Program-made: the position numbers and the translations under genes
NCBI GenBank assembly: GCA_028278105.1
Contig: JANQEX010000038.1
Span: 1 to 35,036 of the forward strand
Origin: Alphaproteobacteria bacterium
Lineage (GTDB): Bacteria > Pseudomonadota > Alphaproteobacteria > UBA9219 > RGZA01
Length of the DNA stretch: 35,036 nt
Reading direction: 5' to 3'
In this document: in pieces, positions 31,544 through 35,036 of the stretch
Numbering within the stretch: position 1 is the first letter of the stretch
Layout of the letters: each line of letters starts with the position of its first letter
Notes under the pieces: generated by a model
The model's database searches: none
The model's input: only the letters and a program-made list of their open reading frames with translations
Told to the model about the DNA's origin: nothing

Positions 31544-31852
31544 ATGGCAAGAAAGAAAAAAACCAAAACCCGTCCTTTCGATGCGGCGAAATATCTGAAC
31601 AGCCGCGAGGCTGTCGAAGCATACATGGAAGAAGCGCTTGCAAGCGGTGATCCGGCTTTTGTCGCGCAGGCGCTTGGCACGGTTGCGCGCGCGCGCGGCA
31701 TGACAGGAATTGCCAAGAAAGCCGGCCTGTCCCGCGAAAGCCTCTATAAAACCTTGAGCAAGGAAGGAAATCCTGAGTTCGGCTCCGTGATGCGCGTTAT
31801 CGCTGCCCTGGGCTTGAAATTATCGGTGACAGCCGCGCAAACGCGGCATTAA
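31544..31852 (+). CDS. higA: HigA-type HTH antitoxin
   Basis: 102 aa. After a basic N-terminus (MARKKKTKTRPFDAAKYL) comes EAVEAYMEEALASGDPAFVAQALG and a Cro/C1-like helix-turn-helix (GMTGIAKKAGLSRESLYKTL), then NPEFGSVMRVIAALGLKLSV, which is the addiction-module antidote family pattern. Ribosome site GGAGGA lies 5 bases before ATG 31544; the frame is open further upstream inside the toxin gene. Expected to bind HigB and the palindrome at 31218-31241. Ends 6 bp from the convergent response regulator gene. Confidence 0.92.
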   Translation: MARKKKTKTRPFDAAKYLNSREAVEAYMEEALASGDPAFVAQALGTVARARGMTGIAKKAGLSRESLYKTLSKEGNPEFGSVMRVIAALGLKLSVTAAQTRH

Positions 31853-31858
31853 ACCCGG

Positions 31859-32296
31859 CTAGCGGGACGGCGCGTCAAGCGCGCGATCAAGAATCTCGTC
31901 AAGCGCTTCGACTTCTTTTTGGCCCTTGACCAGATAGGCATGCGCGCCATAGCGCAGGGCGCGGTCGCGCAGGCGCGCATCGTCGACCCCGCTATAGACG
32001 ATAATCGGCATGTGCGGCGCCTCGGCCCGGAGCGCCGGAATCGACACCAGCCCGCCAATGTCGAACAAATTAAGGTCAAGCAGGATGATATCGAAACATT
32101 CCCGTTTCACCAGCCGCAGCGCGCCCATCAGGCTGGAAATGTCGACGACTTCGTAATAATTCCTGCCACGGGATAATGTTCGTTTGACGTAAACCACATC
32201 GCTGGCGGAATCCTCCACCATTAAAATACGCACCGCGCGCGGCGGCGGCAGGGGCGGGCCAATCTCCATGGCCTCTTTAAAACCGGGACGGGACAT
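31859..32296 (-). CDS. Single-domain response regulator
   Basis: 145 aa from the chosen ATG. The receiver domain occupies residues 22-140: acidic pocket VEDSASD (residues 27-33), phospho-acceptor Asp74 in IILLDLNL, Ser in IVYSG, and Lys in AYLVKG. No output domain. The N-terminal 20 residues are Pro-rich. Start uncertain: ATG 32269, ATG 32341 and TTG 32344 are also in frame, and none has a strong ribosome site. It is divergent from the hemerythrin-kinase operon, so it may be a phospho-sink or second output of that kinase. Confidence 0.88.
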   Translation of the reverse strand: MSRPGFKEAMEIGPPLPPPRAVRILMVEDSASDVVYVKRTLSRGRNYYEVVDISSLMGALRLVKRECFDIILLDLNLFDIGGLVSIPALRAEAPHMPIIVYSGVDDARLRDRALRYGAHAYLVKGQKEVEALDEILDRALDAPSR

Positions 32297-32446
32297 GACG
32301 GACACTATTACCGCAGGGTGATTAATAAAGCGAAAAAGCATCAACCTGTATGCCGGAATCCGGGTGTCCGGGATGTTTCGCTTAATAGAATACTAACAAA
32401 TGTCTCATACACGGTAAGGTTGTTTGTCGCTTCTTGGAGGAATCGG

Positions 32447-32850
32447 GTGTCGACCGTCAAGTGGGAAGAGTGGATGAGCGTCGGCCTTGACCGGATCGAT
32501 GCCGATCATAAGCAAGTGCTGGCCCTGCTGGGCGATCTGGAGCATCAGGTGAAGGAAGGAGCCGGCCGGGAAAAAATTCTGGCGTCGTTCGACGGCTTCA
32601 TCCGGCACATAAGAAATCACTTTTCCCTCGAAGAGAGTCTTTTCCGGCAGACGGGCTTTTCCGGCGCCGCCGAGCATGCGCGGGAACACAAGAAGCTCCT
32701 GACGCAGATAGTGGATATGCAGAAGAAAATTCAATCCGAGGCCGAGCCGCTTAACCGCGAAAGACTTAATTTCATCACGAACTGGCTGGTCAATCATATC
32801 CTGATCTCCGACAAAAAATACGCCACCGACCCGAACGTGCGAGCCCGCGT

Positions 32851-32854
<4 letters not shown>
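32447..32854 (+). CDS. Bacteriohemerythrin
   Basis: 135-aa single-domain diiron O2-binding protein, cytoplasmic. All expected iron ligands are visible: His21 (DADHKQ), His58 and Glu62 (HFSLEES), His77 and His81 (EHAREH), His117 (NHI) and Asp122, with spacing as in known bacteriohemerythrins. The N-terminus KWEEWMSVGLDRIDADH is typical. Start set at GTG 32447 because GGAGG lies six bases upstream and the fold begins there; the frame is open upstream without homology. The stop overlaps the kinase start (ATGA), so the two are coupled. Confidence 0.93.
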
Positions 32855-34382
<1,528 letters not shown>

Positions 34383-34386
<4 letters not shown>

Positions 34387-34841
34387 TGACGGAATTGCTT
34401 TCTCAGCGTAGTCGTCCGGCGGAAATTCTGCTGGTCGAGGACAACCCCGGCGATGTGCTGCTGGTTAAAAAAGGCTTTACGTCGTCGAAGATCAGCAATC
34501 ACATTCGCGTGGCGCAGGACGGGGAGGAGGCGCTTGAAATGCTCCGCCGCAGCGGTCCGCATACCGATGTGCCGCTGCCCGACCTGATCCTGCTTGACCT
34601 CAACATGCCCCGGAAAGACGGAAAAGAGGTTCTGGCCGAAATCAAGCAGGACCCAAACCTGCGCCGCATTCCGGTGATCGTGCTGACGGGATCGGATGCC
34701 GAAACCGATGTGGTGAAAAGTTACAACCTTCATGCCAACGGCTATATCGTCAAGCCGGTGGCCATCGAGATGTTCGAGGAAATTATACGCGCCATTGAAA
34801 ATTTCTGGTTCACGGTGGTGGTGCTGCCTGAAGAAAGCTAG
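34383..34841 (+). CDS. Rcp1-type response regulator
   Basis: 152 aa, a single receiver domain with no output domain. EILLVEDNPGDVLLVKKGF carries the acidic pocket, Asp72 in LILLDLNMPRKDG is the phospho-acceptor, VLTGSD provides the Thr and NGYIVKPV the Lys. The DLNMPRKDG and 'NPGD' words are those of the Rcp1 family, which pairs with phytochrome-type or PAS kinases having the same 'ASHDLQEPLR' HisKA. ATGA overlap with the kinase stop shows coupling; ATG 34386 is an alternative start. Output is likely by protein contact. Confidence 0.93.
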
Positions 34842-34888
34842 GACCAATGGACAATCAAGGTGGGAAGGAAACATCAGTAAAATCAATC

Positions 34889-35036
34889 ATGCCCGCCCCC
34901 GCCTCCGCGAGGGCAGGCTCCGGCGGGCATCCCATTCGGTTCTGTTATAAAAAAATGGGACTCCCGCCTCCCTGCTTCGCCTGCGGCTTCGCAGGGCTTT
35001 TGAGCAAGCTCGCCCGGCGTAGCTTTAGCGTAGCCG
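34889..35036. repeat. Palindromic repeats at the right edge
   Basis: ATGCCCGCC (34889-34897) pairs with GGCGGGCAT (34922-34930) and encloses CCCGCCTCCGCGAGGGC. A second palindrome starts at about 34955 (GGACTCCCGCCTCC, CTGCGAAGC-type arms) and ends with CGGCGTAGCTTTAGCGTAGC, cut by the window edge. Same word set as the repeats after ssb. No gene is seen in 34842-35036. Confidence 0.65.

Overview
This window reads as chromosomal DNA from a GC-rich alphaproteobacterium. The evidence is the gene order dnaE / rpsB-tsf-pyrH-frr-uppS-cdsA-dxr-rseP-bamA-skp-fabZ-lpxA-lpxI-lpxB, a single-PDZ RseP, LpxI rather than LpxH, and the many short palindromic intergenic repeats of the 'cccgccttcgcggg' and 'gtcattgcgag' kinds. 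No rRNA, tRNA, CRISPR array, transposase or phage structural gene is visible. I cannot name the genus.

Layout. 1-4.3 kb (minus strand): an unrecognised 311-aa protein and uvrA. 4.3-7 kb: ssb, then about 800 bp packed with palindromic repeats (including a 34-bp copy of the ssb 3' end and an inverted-repeat-bounded element), then a lone lower-GC gene for an exported four-cysteine protein. 7-10.4 kb: dnaE. 10.4-12.6 kb: a small accessory island between dnaE and rpsB. It has two antitoxin-toxin modules of the BrnA/BrnT type (the first toxin frameshifted) and an orphan 204-aa gene, with three near-identical 30-bp direct repeats derived from the last codons of dnaE. 12.6-29.2 kb: a long plus-strand run for translation (rpsB, tsf, frr), UMP synthesis (pyrH), isoprenoid, undecaprenyl and phospholipid precursors (dxr, uppS, cdsA), envelope proteolysis and outer-membrane assembly (rseP, bamA, skp), lipid A (fabZ, lpxA, lpxI, lpxB) and two overlapping glycosyltransferases probably for LPS core. 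lpxD, which I would expect between bamA/skp and fabZ, is not here. 29.2-31 kb (minus strand): mgtE and a 51-aa proline-rich small protein with its own terminator. 31.2-31.9 kb: a HigBA-type toxin-antitoxin pair with a near-consensus promoter and a palindromic operator. 31.9-34.8 kb: a signalling cluster with a single-domain response regulator (minus) divergent from a bacteriohemerythrin, a PAS-PAS histidine kinase whose second PAS aligns without gaps with the FixL heme-binding segment, and an Rcp1-type response regulator. The last 200 bp are again palindromic repeats.

Main points of interest. (1) The dnaE 3'-end direct repeats punctuate the toxin-antitoxin cassettes, and the repeat end ('TTGTAA') is exactly 17 bp from a -10-like hexamer before each antitoxin, so the repeat may be both junction and promoter part. 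A diverged fourth copy lies just before the rpsB leader. (2) The translationally coupled hemerythrin, FixL-like kinase and response regulator form a candidate oxygen-sensing module. (3) Several families of mobile palindromes occur, some nested, some with compensatory stem changes, one abutting the ssb stop codon and one supplying the last codons and stop of lpxI. All functional statements come from motif recognition by eye; no database search was possible.
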